Below are positions 49,847-60,712 of a stretch of 64,000 nt of DNA, piece by piece. This DNA is from Cinclus cinclus. Taxonomy: Eukaryota > Chordata > Aves > Passeriformes > Cinclidae. The notes beneath the pieces were generated by a model that worked only from the letters and a program-made list of their open reading frames with translations, ran no database searches and was not told where the DNA came from. A program made the translations under genes and the position numbers. Location of the stretch: the NCBI RefSeq assembly GCF_963662255.1, contig NC_085059.1, positions 12,433,234 through 12,497,233 on the forward strand, written 5' to 3'. Each line of letters opens with the position of its first letter. Position 1 is the stretch's first letter.

Positions 49847-51901
49847 CAGTAACTGCATGAGGAACAGCCACCTGCCTGGCCATAGCCTGTGGTCTGAGGG
49901 GGGACTGGGCCACCTTCTCATGTTAATAGCTGAGAAAAAATAATGCCAAGCCTAGAGGTGACACAGACCTGCTTCTGTTGCAATTACACCAAAGGGTAAG
50001 CACACTCCATGGTGGCTTGTACTGAACAAAATTATTAAAGGCAAGCAGATAAATTCTCAATTCTTGCAGGAGCGGGACCTGAAGGAAACTGGCAATACAA
50101 GCTTTGTGAAAGGAGCATGGTGGAGAACGAGGAGTTAAGCTTGCCTGGCTGACCAGAGCTGTGAAAATAGCCACCAACCTGCCTGGGAGGGGGCAGTGAA
50201 CTCTTTCCCACTCTAAAGCTCTGCAATGGCTGAGACATCAAAACCCCAACACAACATAAACCTAACAACAGGGTCTGACAGCTGCACAGTGTTTGAACAA
50301 CTCCTCTGATGGGGAAGCTTGTGAAATCTTCTATATCCCTCTGGAGCATGGATGCTGCAGCTTTTCCTGGTTTCTCTGGCTGTGTTTTCCCTTGAACCAG
50401 AGATTGTGCCCCGGTCTCACCACATCCTTTCAGTGACCCAACTCACACCCACAGCCACCAAGCTTTGATTTACTCCCAAAATACATTTCCTCTGCCAGCA
50501 GAGTGCTGATCCTTTTGAGCTCATTCTCTTATGGCATCCTCATGAATGGGTACTCTGGGTAAATGTGAGGGGTCTCACTCCACCAGCTGCCCTGTTAGCA
50601 CCCCATGATGGCTAATAACAATGATTAATGGATCTTAATCTTTCTGTCACAATTCTCTTTCATTAATATTTATATCTGGCAGATGTACCCCCAAGGGATA
50701 ACTCGATCTGCTAAGTATTAGTCTGCTATGTACAGCTGGCATTTTCTCCAGAAACGTTGAGGACATTCTTTGAAAGAGTATATCATATGCAATTTTATTT
50801 TCAACTGTTAATGCTGTCATGTGTCAGCATAGAAGAGAATGTTTATTTTAGGCCTCTTCATCTGATGAAGTAAAAAACTCTCTTAGATACCAACATTTTC
50901 ATGAAAAAAAAAGGATCTGATGTAAAGGAATGATTACACACTTAAACAACTGGCATTATCAGAGAGGTCAAGCTCAGCTATGGATATACCATTAAGCCTC
51001 CTAATTACAACAGGGTGTAATTTAAGACATCTTTAGCTGTCAGTGATTTAAACATGTGCCATTTTCCAGTTAGAAATGCATTTGTTCAGCTGCTAAAAAC
51101 AAGTCTTGTGAAGCATTTTTGGAAGCATAAACATTCCATTAAATTATTTAGTTGAGTCCTCATAATTGGGCTGAAGTCTGTTTATAACAAATTCGTGACA
51201 CAACATAATTAGCCAAATGATTAATTGGTAATTAATCTATGAAAACAAGTTAATCTTTGTATTTCCCAAATCAAGATCCTCTCTCTACACCACTGCAAAC
51301 CATTTGGCTCTGGTCTGTGACTGTCTTGATTTAATTCTTTATCCATCTATATCCTGGCTATGAAATTTGGAGGAACCTCTTCCCACCTCTCAGCAATGCA
51401 TCAACAGCTGTAGCAACAGGCAGCATCAAAAACATTTTCTCTTTTTTTAGCATTTTATTACCCTCCCCAGACATGCTTGAGCTGTAGCTGGCTGGCTATT
51501 GCTGGATATTGCTCTCACTTGAAAGTAGGAAGGAGAATCTTGCAATTATGTTCATATAAAGACTGAGAAAATGAGCAGATGAGGATGTGAAATACAGTCA
51601 TCCTTTGTGTCTGAAACACTCTTCAGCCCACAGGGGCTTCAACCTTAGGGTTTCTGAAATGAATTGTTAAACCATGTTGGCACAGGGAAAGCACCAAGAG
51701 GTTGTATAAGAAAACAAAATAAAAAGCTGCTTGCACAGTTGTGAGTTTTCTCTAGGAACCAATGGGAATGCTCTAGCCTTTGGGAAATGTGGCTCACCAT
51801 GCCCAGTGCAGGGAGGGACAACAGAGCTTACCCATCAGGGGGCTCTGGGGACAGAAATGGGTAGCATGGGAAGGAGCTGCACAGTCAAAACAGCCTCAAA
51901 A
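49847..51901. other. Spacer with AT-rich, TAAT-dense stretch
   Basis: The stretch 50600-51250 is AT-rich, free of recognisable transposons, has no open frame of note and contains many TAAT/ATTA cores, the recognition core of homeodomain proteins. This pattern suits a conserved noncoding element or enhancer, but AT-rich neutral DNA also produces TAAT often. No gene called. Confidence 0.4.
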
Positions 51902-52167
51902 TAGAGTCAGAGAGTAATTTAAGTTGGAAAAGCCCTCTGAGATCATCGAGTCCAACCATTAAGCCAGCACTGCCAAATCCACCACTAACCCACGTCTCTG
52001 AGTGCCACATCCACATGTCTCCTAAACCCCTGCAGGGATGATGACTCCATCACTTCCCTAGAAAGCCTATTCCAATGCTTGACAATCCCTCTGGTGAAGA
52101 AATTTTCCTTAACAGCCAACCTGAACAGCCCCTGTGCAACCTGAGGCTGTTTCTTCTTGTCCTAGAA
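51902..52167 (-). mobile_element. CR1 LINE, 3' fragment
   Basis: Reverse-complement CR1: 'agagtcagagagtaatttaa' (mutated terminal repeat), 'gatcatcgagtccaaccatt', 'aagccagcactgccaaatcc', 'ccacatctctgagtgccaca'-like text, 'tgcagggatgatgactccat', 'cagccaacctgaacagcccc' and 'gcaacctgaggctgtttctt'. About 265 bases. The open frame at 52075-52263 (+) begins inside it. Confidence 0.93.
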
Positions 52168-55100
52168 GATTACAAAAATGGAAAAATAAATCTTCAAGTG
52201 GCTGATAAACACTTTTATCTTTGCTTGTTCTCAGAAAGAAAAGGAAAATCTGAAACGCTTTAAGAGAAAGTATACAGGAAGAAAAGGGATGTGAACTCTA
52301 AGGGAACGTGCTGGTCATCTGGAGGAGAAAAGAGACCATGCATTAGCAGGGAGCACAAAAATCCTAAAACTCACCAAAATTGAAGGTTGTTCAGAATTTC
52401 CTGAGGAAAGAATTCAAAGGACATGCATAAACAAGCAGGGCAGGCAGATGGGGTGTAAAAGCACCCATGGGAGGTGGCTGGATCTCATGACTCTCGTGCG
52501 ATGGAGATGTATCCTGCTGGTCCCACAGAGAGCTGGCAGACCCTGCAAAGCACTGTGCTGATTCAGATGTACAGCCAAGATTAACCACAAAGCCTCCTGC
52601 TGTCTGATTTGGCCATTTGCCAAATAGTCCCTGAGTAACCAAAATCAGATCTACCTGATGCCCTTTGACACCAAGTCAGATTTCCAGTGTCAGTTTGTTC
52701 CAGCTTTTGAGAAACTATGAAGCTGATTTCTGAAACTGGGTACGGTGATGGCTCTGGATGGTGACTCCATGACAGCACTCCATCAAGTAATTTTTATTTA
52801 AGAGGAAGCTGACATTGCTAGGTGATGCAGAAGACACCAGATTCTTCATGCTCTAGGTATGATTCATAGCAGTTTTAGTATTTTAGCAGGGTATGTAGCT
52901 TCAGTGATGTGCTAGAAATGAGGGTTGAGCCTGTTTTTCAGCCCGGGTGCCCTAGGGACCCTGTGTCCATTGCCAGATTGCTTCCTGGATGAGAGCATAA
53001 CTCAGCCATCAAACATTTTTTACCCTTTGCATTCAGCTTTATGCATCCAAAGCTGTTCCTAATGAGGTGCAGATGTTTCTCAGACTGAGTTGTCACACAG
53101 AATCGGCAGGGGAAGGAACTAATCAAAACTTCAGCAGAAATGAAGGGAAATCACAGCACTCATGAATCACCAGCAATGGAAGAGCTGGGGACAGAAAACA
53201 CAACCTTTTTTTGTTTTTTCACCAATCATTGCTTCTATCTCACTTGAGTCTGTGCTGGGGTAAGCTACAGTGAGAGCAGCAGCTTGGGTAGCTCAATCCT
53301 GGCCCCAGTGCTGCTAATTGCATTAATTGCACTGACTGTGAGACTTCAGGGAGAGCAGCAAACAGCCTCAGCACTACCTGCTGCAGCCATTTCCCTACAG
53401 GCTCCCCAGGATCTGCTGCTGAAGAACAGGATGCCTGAGGAGGGACAGGGATGAAGACTCAGCATATCCAGGTGTGGTGCCTACAGCTTTGAGATTTGGT
53501 TCACATCAACTGAAGAAAACTCCATGCAGCAGCAAGCAACTGTGGGGTAATAAAACAAGCTGAAAGTTACTGCTTGTCTTCATGTACATCAAATCTGGAC
53601 TAGTTTTATTTATATGATTTTTCCACTGATCAGCAACAGTAATGGATGGAACAGAATGATCTTGGGATAATTTGAGAACAAGTCTTCTGATGCTTCTTCT
53701 AAGTCCCTCACTGACAACATTTTTCTCCCTTCTGTCATTTTTTTCTCTGTCTCTTTACAAGCAAAATGCTGTGGTTTGAGAGGCAGGACTGATGGGCAGG
53801 ATACCACATGTCCTGTTGAGGGGCATGCTGAGGCTGGAAACAGGAGCAAAACCATGGCAGGAATTTTAAGGGAAGAAAACATCTTTGTAAACCATTGGGG
53901 AGCTGATGAGGACAGAAAATGTGTTTAATGCTGAAATGAAATGGATTTAAAAGCCATAATGAAAAAACTATCTCAGCTGCTGAGTCTGGTAAAAGATCCT
54001 CAGGATGTTCCATGGTTGGAGAGAGCTCATGGTCCCCACCATCAAATGCCACCTGCATCTGTGTCCTCATCTCTGCCCCGTCTTGGTTTTCCCTGCAAGC
54101 ACCACAGTGAAACCTGTGTCATGCTCCTCTGAAACAGAGAAAATCAAAAGAAGGCAGAAAGTAACATTTGGTAGTAGGAGCACAGCCTGGTTTTATCATT
54201 ATTTAGGACAAGAAGCTGCCTTTGAAAACAGAAGATGAGGTTTTGAATAATTCCAAAGGAGTGGATTACTGACTCGTGACACATGATGCTGCAGAAGAGC
54301 TCCAGCTCTCAGCCCCAAGAGTAGGACTGACAGCCTAGCTGTGCCTGGACCATTCCTCAGGAACAAATGGCACATTTTCAGGTTGGTAAAACAAATAACA
54401 GCTCATGCCAAATGCTGGGAAGAGACAAAGATCCTTAAGACTGTGATAAAAGACTGTTTTTATACTTATTCAGTGCAGGGAGACCAAGTCATGGTTTCCT
54501 CGTCATCAGATTAAAAAGAAATAGGGATATAGATCCTTCCCCCACAGCACACAGCTTGTGAAAAGCTCATTGATCCTTCCTGCTCTGCTCCAGTTAGCCT
54601 GGTCTCACTGAACCCCCTTCTCTGGCTTCTTCCCCCTCAAGCACACCAGTCTGGGTACACCCAGGGTGTGTTGAGACCCAGCAAGAGCTGCAAGACCCTG
54701 CTATTCTATGGATCCAAACAGACAGTGTTTTATCCAAGGTACCAAATCAAGGCACCTTGATGCTTCTCTCTGTCGTATGCAAAGTCTTTAGATGCAGCTG
54801 TAGCATTCAGGTCTGTGAACTGAACTGACATCTTAGCAGGAAAATTCTTTAACCTCCCCCTGAATGCCAAGGGTCTGTCCTGCTGAACAGGGTCCATCTG
54901 GATGCTGGCATGTGCAGGTGAACAGCACCCTCTGCAGCCACCCCGGCTGCCAGAGCTGGAAAAAACAGCCTTGGAGAAGCACTTTAATCCACCTTCCTCT
55001 CTTATGGAAGACTGTGAATTCTCGTTAAATTAAGATAAACTTGCAGTTGTGATACCAGTTTGATGTAAAGTCCATCAGATAGGCTTACTTTAGCAAAGTC

Positions 55101-57151
55101 AGCTACAGCAATGGATGCTTTAAAGGATCTGGGCAAACTCTAAGTGACAAAATTATTCAAGGTAACCACAAGCAATTAAAATGTTATTTTGCAGGATATG
55201 GGGAATGTGTTTTCCAAAACAAAGAATAAAATTTCTCCATGTCCTTCAATTTAGCACTCAAGCAATTTTATACGATTTTATAGAGCTGGAAATACCTTTA
55301 GCTGCTAAAAAGAGACTCTCCTGGCTAAATCAATAATTTCTCTTCGGCGTGCCTCAGGAGGGCTGTGAGTGTTTTTCATACAGATGAACCGAGGAAGGGG
55401 TAAAGCAGAGATCTGGAGGGAGAGCAGTCGGGGAAACTGCTTCAAAAAGACCATCAGGAGGCATTTCTAGGATGGCTAGTTCATCCCATTTCCTTCTGGT
55501 GGCACTGTAGGCCCAAATATTATCGAACATCAGGTCTGGGTCCTTAAGGGTCTGGTATTCTCAGGGCACCAAAATCTGGCTCTGGGTGGCTGTGGGAAGT
55601 ACATTGAAGCAATTTGTTTCTGTTGATTTCATAGGTTTTGGAGGGAAAGTGTTTATATATGCAACAAGGTAATTACTCAGCATTGCATCTGTGACAAATA
55701 CCCAGGCTGGACCTGAAGTTTTTGTGCTTTAGCTCCTTTTGGTAGTGGCCACACTGGTGGTGTCTCTGGAATGACAACAAGGATGCACAGCAATGAGCCA
55801 CTGGCAAAACAGCACATTTTGAAGAATAAACACTTCCTTGAGTTTTGGACAGATACCCCAAAAACACAACTCAGACCAGATCTGTGTTCTGATCCAAAGA
55901 CTTCCAGAGTGAAAAGCTCTAGAATTTGCACACAAGGATCCAGCTCCTGATGTAAAACCCAGCAACCTGAGCTGTGTGGAGCCCAGTGTGGAGACACCGG
56001 CGCTGAGACGTCCCTGTGTCCCATGGAACACCAAAACCAGGAGAGAAGTGCAGGGAAGTGACCCTTCACAGCACCCAGAGTATGAGACCCAGTTGCGTGG
56101 ATGGGAACAGGACCATGTGTGATTAACAACTGCTTTTGTCAGAATTTCGCTGACTTCTTCTCCTTTGCAATTCTTGTCAGCTGCCCTCTGCTAAAGCCCA
56201 GCAGAAGGCCTGGCTCTTTGCTCCAGATCTTTCCCTGTTTGTCCAAGAGATGGGTAACTCTTAACCAGAGTCCTCAGTGAGCTCCAGGGCAGGTCACACA
56301 CATGTCCAAGGGAAAGGAACCACAAGCAGACATTTGCTCTTGGGGCATTCCTCATCTTCAGCAGCTCCTGGAGCCAAAACACACAAGGACACATCCAGCC
56401 CCAGCTAAAGGTGCAGGACTCTTCCCTGCTCTACTGGACTTCAAGGACCCTCCAGACTCTCCCTGGAGTCCTGTTTATGTCAGAAAATTGCCATTAAGAG
56501 AATTGCAAAGGGTGAACAGAATTTTTCCAGCAGACCCAAGGCTCTGCTCCCCATTTTCCCATTTTCACTCCACTGATTTTTCCTACCCAAGCCCTTCTCA
56601 GCTTGACGCTCTCATGATTTTCCATTTCACTACAGCAATGCTGCAAGACTTTACAGAAAGGATGAACACAGATTCTTCCTATTGACTCCACAGTGAATTA
56701 ATGGGGCTTAAATAGGACTTTGTGAGCAGGGAGTCAGTGAGATTGAACACAAAGGATGCTTCTCCATTAACACAAATGAGAAACTGTCTCACTGTGCCCA
56801 TTCAATCAAAGCATTGCCCACAAAGCAGTGGTGTTTGCTTCTCTCATGTAAATTTTCCTGCAGCTTTAAGCACCATGATTGCTATTTGCAACTTTGAAAT
56901 CTCCAATTAACTGTTTTGTTTGCAATTCTTCTTCCTGGTGTTATTGGTTGCAGAGATGCCTCCAATTAAATAGGGTGTTCACACTGTAAAGTTAGCCTGC
57001 TCCTCTTCCCCCCATGAAAAGTTTCTACCCCAGCCCAGCTGGGCCTGGCAACATACACAAAATCCCTCTCCTGCAACAGAATGGTGAATAGGTGGAAGAA
57101 TGTCTGGAGGGGCAAATACAGAGGAGACTTTTTCACTGAAGACAGTCATAA

Positions 57152-57153
<2 letters not shown>
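52168..57153. other. Spacer, nothing recognised
   Basis: About 5 kb without a recognised repeat or supported gene. Open frames above 100 codons are at 53735-54070 (-), 55677-56129 (-) and 56302-56685 (+, 127 codons). None has a recognised domain or matched splice signals. Stretch 55020-55330 is AT-rich. Confidence 0.5.

Positions 57154-57185
<32 letters not shown>
57154..57185. repeat. (CA)16 microsatellite
   Basis: A pure run of sixteen AC/CA dinucleotides. Such pure runs are usually polymorphic. The - strand frame at 56979-57185 reads through it as alternating Cys/Val and is not a gene. Confidence 0.98.
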
Positions 57186-57187
<2 letters not shown>

Positions 57188-57659
57188 CACACTATTTAAA
57201 TTTAATATTAGAATGGAATATTTTAATTACTCATAATTGCTGAGATTTTCAAGGTGATTTACAAAAGCCAAGGTCCAATTTGCCAATTATTTTTCTAAAG
57301 AATTAGACATCCAGTTTCCAGAAGTTGAAAATAAGTGTTTATTCTAATTTACAGTTGCCAGTGGGGTTTGTGTGAGATACTGTGCATTCACCTGCTGGTA
57401 TTCCAGATGTGGTATTTAGCAAATGAATGTCAGCAGAAGGGTTTTGATCACATGAAGCTGGAGCTCACACTGAACACATCTCACCTGAAGAGTCTCTGCC
57501 TGGTGTCTGACTTGACACAAGACCTGGAAAACAAGAGTGGGGATAATTTAACTTAAATGTGGATGTCTGCAGTGGGACTGTGTACACCTGACCTAAGGTT
57601 CCCACTGGATGATGAGCCACAGCTCATCTCAGATGCCCAAGGGGGCTTCCATGACCAGC
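57186..57659. other. Spacer left of the endogenous retrovirus
   Basis: AT-rich spacer with one 73-codon open frame (57335-57556, +) that has no support. No long terminal repeat could be defined by eye before 57660. Confidence 0.5.
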
Positions 57660-57839
57660 TGTCTTAGAGTGACTTTGTGATGTCCAAGTGTATACCCATT
57701 TGTCTGTTTAGCCCAAAAATAAATTTTGTAGCTTTAAAGCTGGATTTAAGAGGGAAGAGGGGGAAGGAGAAGCAGTAGAATGTCTGAGGTAGTTGTTTTC
57801 AAAACAGAGATAAAAGTCCCTAAAAGACCTTCATAGCCT
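57660..57839 (+). other. Candidate 5' edge of the retroviral insertion (LTR or leader remnant)
   Basis: The segment begins TGTCTTAGAGTGAC, contains AATAAA at about 57718-57723, and leads directly into gag-like sequence. TG at the left edge and an internal polyadenylation signal are what a long terminal repeat would show. I saw no matching copy at the 3' side, so the call is weak and the boundary is open to within about 150 bases. Confidence 0.3.
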
Positions 57840-58440
57840 AAAACAAGGTTACACCCAGCAACCTGATGAATCTGTAATTAGCTGGTTAATCCGTCTTTAG
57901 GACACTGCAGGTGAAGCTGCAATTCTGAATAGTACTGAAGAGAGACATTTAAGATCCTTGTCACATGATCCCATTATCAACCAAGAAATAATGAGGGGGG
58001 CTAACCCTTACAGTCACTAAGCATGAGTCCTAAGAAGTATAACATAAAAATATCTGCGTGCAGACGATCTCTATATGCAGCAAACCCAATAAAAAAACAT
58101 AGAACAAAGGATTCAATGCTTTAAAAAAATGGCAATGGCAGAGATTGTCTTCTCAAATGACCTAACAACTAAGAATCCAGACTTGGTACCATATACATCT
58201 GTGATGTGAAGAAAACTTGTACAACTTAGGCCACAAAAATACGCTTCTTCTTTAGCAATAATGAAGCGAAATGAAAGAGAAGAGACCGTGCTTAATATGG
58301 TGAAGAAGCTCTGAGCATATGTAAATGCTGTGCATAGCCCAACACATGCCAAAATAGCAGCTGTGGAAATACATCTGCAAAAATTAGAAGATACAAGAGA
58401 ATCATGAGAAACCCAGGGAGGAGATTAAAGAGAACCTTAT
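57840..58440 (+). pseudogene. Endogenous retrovirus gag-like pseudogene
   Basis: One + strand frame carries Gag-like sequence from about 57857 to 58380. Visible blocks are W-L-I-R-L, D-T-A-G-E-A, H-D-P-I-I-N-Q-E-I-M-R-G, A-D-D-L-Y-M-Q-Q-T-Q and a final heptad-like stretch near 58330-58384 that looks like a coiled coil. The frame is broken by stops at 57898, 58018, 58024, 58045, 58090, 58207 and 58312; several sit where Trp or Gln would be a one-base change away (TAG, TGA, TAA). At 58379-58384 a run of six A shifts the frame, and a second shift follows near 58420. Family placement rests on how the frame continues into a retropepsin; I identify it as a vertebrate ERV, possibly ERVL-like or spuma-related, without certainty. 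Confidence 0.7.
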
Positions 58441-58850
58441 GCAAACTTCAGCTGTACAAATCAAAGATTCTGGTACCCAACACAAATGTTCTCCAGATAA
58501 GGAAACAAAGTACATCCCATGAGCTGAACTATGGTTCTTCCTGAGTGATTGCAAAAAAAATTAGGAGGTAGGATGGAAAATCTACTGCTGCTGTAGCACA
58601 AGTATATAAATTGAAGAAAGGCAAAACTCAAAGAGAAAGTTCCACCAAAAAGGAAGCAACTCCAGTAGCCTGTAGCCAAACTGCCAGGTATGATGATGAT
58701 GATGATTATTATGATGATGATGACATGCCCAATCCCCTTGAAGGAACCTCTAAGACATATGCCCAAGGAAAGAAGAATAACCAGGCTTAGAGGGGCCCTG
58801 CCTCTAGGCAATCAAAGGCTAAGGAAAACCATGTTTTTTAAAATGTTTAG
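58441..58850 (+). pseudogene. Endogenous retrovirus gag C-terminal region, with aspartate tract
   Basis: Linker between the coiled coil and the protease. Frame 58548 onwards contains an acidic tract at 58689-58724 coded by GAT/TAT/GAC triplets (D5-Y2-D4), flanked by Lys-rich sequence, with stops at about 58569, 58788, 58836 and 58848. No CCHC zinc knuckle is visible, so either the element's Gag lacks one or it has been lost. The frame is the same as that of the following protease, which would suit a gag-pro readthrough arrangement, but decay prevents a firm statement. Confidence 0.55.
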
Positions 58851-59099
58851 ATTTGTTGGCCTGGCACATCTAAATCACAAAAATATGAGACCTTGGTCAA
58901 TACTGGTTCACAGTGCACATTAATCCCATTGAGATATGTGAAAACAGAATCTGTTTCTATCACTGGTGTGACAGGGGGATCACAAGATTTTAGTTTAGTG
59001 AAAACCGAGGTAAGCCTAACTGAAAATGGATGGAAAAAACACCCTATAGTGACTGGCCCAGAGGCCCCACAATTTGAGCATAAACTTCCTCTGAAGTGA
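58851..59099 (+). pseudogene. Endogenous retrovirus aspartic protease (retropepsin) pseudogene
   Basis: An open stretch of 82 codons after the TAG at 58848. The active-site block reads V-N-T-G-S-Q-C-T-L-I-P (58896 onwards) where active retropepsins have D-T/S-G; the catalytic Asp codon is AAT, one G-to-A change from GAT. A flap-like I-T-G-V-T-G-G-S-Q follows about 24 residues later. The frame ends at TGA 59097. Near 59065 the homology moves to the next frame, where L-S-I-N-F-L replaces the C-terminal hydrophobic-G-[DNR] motif, its Gly changed to Ser. So the enzyme is dead by three independent lesions: catalytic residue, frameshift and stops. Confidence 0.8.
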
Positions 59100-59370
59100 G
59101 TATTTCAAAGACCCAAAAGTACTCAAGTGAGCATTTAGAATAATGGCTGTAGAGACAAAAGGCATCAAACAATTGAACACTTTGCCTGGACTGTCAGAGA
59201 ACCCATCTACAGTAAAACTTCTGAAGGGAGAAGACCAACAAGTACCAATTGCCATTTTGACAGTGCACTGCCAACAGTATAGAACAACTCAAAGTGCTGT
59301 GATTCCCATTCATAAAATTATCTGTAAGCTAACAAAAGCCTGTAAGCAGGTTTTTTCCACTTCTCTCTAA
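59100..59370 (+). pseudogene. Endogenous retrovirus pol, segment between protease and reverse transcriptase
   Basis: The frame carrying Y-F-K-D-P-K at 59101 continues through a TGA at 59128 and runs open from 59131 to TAA 59368. Recognisable text includes L-N-T-L-P-G-L-S-E-N-P-S and later I-P-I-H-K, which in retroviral polyproteins lie just before the reverse transcriptase fingers. The reverse transcriptase itself (including any YxDD box) is absent from this window, so homology ends at about 59345-59370. Truncation by deletion is the simplest reading. Confidence 0.7.
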
Positions 59371-59596
59371 GGAAATTTCTTCCTGAACAAGTTAAAAGAA
59401 AAGCCACTCCTGGGAGGGACTCTTTAAAAGTTTTTCCCCAAATTTGCCCTAAACCAGAACAAATACACCAGCACAGACAGAGAACTGAGAAGGAAAATGT
59501 AAAGCTCACAGGAATAAATCCTGTCCCAAGTATTGAGAAGATTCCTCCTGCCCATCAGCCCTTTTCCTGAGACCTTCTCATTCTTTACTGTGAGCT
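59371..59596 (+). other. Segment of unknown origin between ERV and CR1
   Basis: A 66-codon stretch in a frame different from pol is open from about 59367 to a TGA near 59570. It is Lys/Pro/Gln-rich. It may be another internal part of the same retrovirus joined by deletion, or host spacer; I cannot decide. Confidence 0.35.
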
Positions 59597-59770
59597 TGCA
59601 ACAGGTTGCCCAGAGAAGGTGTGGATGCCCCGTCCTTGGGAGTGCTCAAGGCCAGTTTGGATGGAGTTCTGAGCAATCTAGTCTAGTGGAAGCTGTCCTG
59701 TCCACAGCAGGAGGGTGGAATGAGAGGATCTTTAAGTCCCTTCCAACCCATACCATTCCATTGGCTCTAT
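59597..59770 (+). mobile_element. CR1 LINE, 3' fragment
   Basis: Sense CR1: 'gcaacaggttgcccagagaa', 'ggtgtggatgccccgtcctt', 'gctcaaggccagtttggatg', 'gagcaatctagtctagtgga', 'agctgtcctgtccacagcag', 'gatctttaagtcccttccaa' and 'cccataccattccattgg'. The terminal octamers are partly mutated. It follows the retroviral remnant by about 225 bases. Confidence 0.93.
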
Positions 59771-60571
59771 GACATGACTATGAAGCATGGTGGGGCTTAG
59801 CTGAGCACCATGAGCAGTTGATGGAACAATCAAAACTTGGAAACCTGTTCATGGCTATGGGCAAAGTGCTCTACTCAGGCTCATTAACAATACGACCACA
59901 TGTTGCCTGCCCAGCTGCCTCTGCCAGGGAATCTTCCTGCTCTTTCCAGGTCTTATCAATAGCTGCTGTGTGGAAAATGAACCTGGGCAATGGGAGCAAG
60001 GGAGCACGAGTCACAGCCGGCTGTGTCATCCTGCCAGGACAGAGAAGAACACCTTTGCTGCCATACTGTAGCTGGCTTTTGCAGCTTTGCTCTGCTCTCA
60101 GCTTCCAGCATGTCCTGCTGAGCTGGTTCACCTCAGCTAAAACCTCCTGAGCTTGTGGAACAGTCAGCCTTGCCTGGGTGGGAATGTGGCTGCAGCTCAC
60201 CCAGCTCCAGATACTGCTACTTCTCCTGCTCTCCAGAAATTGTGGCAGAGGAAGAGCTTGGTACACTGGACAGGGCTGCTCGTTGCTCTCAAGAAAAGGT
60301 GTTGGATGGTGTTTGAGAGCTGTTCAAGGAATGTCTGCCCTGACTGCTGACTGGTGCTCAGCCAGGCTGGCATCTGGGGGGATATGGTAGATATGTTAGA
60401 TGTCTGATGCTGGAGGCTGAGGGCAGTTAGTCCCAGGTCTGTGCAGCACAATGGAGGTGCATTAGCTGTGTCTTGCCTGTAGGTCTGGAGAGAGATCTTC
60501 TCATGGGGTATCAGCTACTTCAGTCATTTGTCAAGAGAGTTCCCTAAATAAAAAGAAATAGATAGAGAGAT
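59771..60571. other. Spacer, nothing recognised
   Basis: GC-richer segment with overlapping open frames on both strands (59818-60150, +; 59871-60266, -, 131 codons). The overlap suggests composition. No gene called. Confidence 0.55.
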
Positions 60572-60712
60572 TGATATGATATAATATGATATGATATGAT
60601 ACGCTATGATACAATATGATATATGATATATGATATATGATATATGATATATGATACATTATATATTATATATTATATATTATATATGACATGATGATAT
60701 AGATACAGATTA
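60572..60712. repeat. Compound GATAT / ATATGAT / ATATTAT satellite
   Basis: About 140 bases of AT-rich tandem repeat in three parts: a pentamer section of TGATA/GATAT units with variants (about 60572-60613), a clean seven-base section of ATATGAT (about 60614-60656) and a seven-base section of ATATTAT (about 60659-60688), ending in degraded GATA units. The pentamer is the reverse complement of the unit at 47334-47383. Confidence 0.95.

Noticed and set aside
56979..57185. 68-codon - strand frame with Cys-Val repeats
   Set aside because: It is a translation of the (CA)16 microsatellite.
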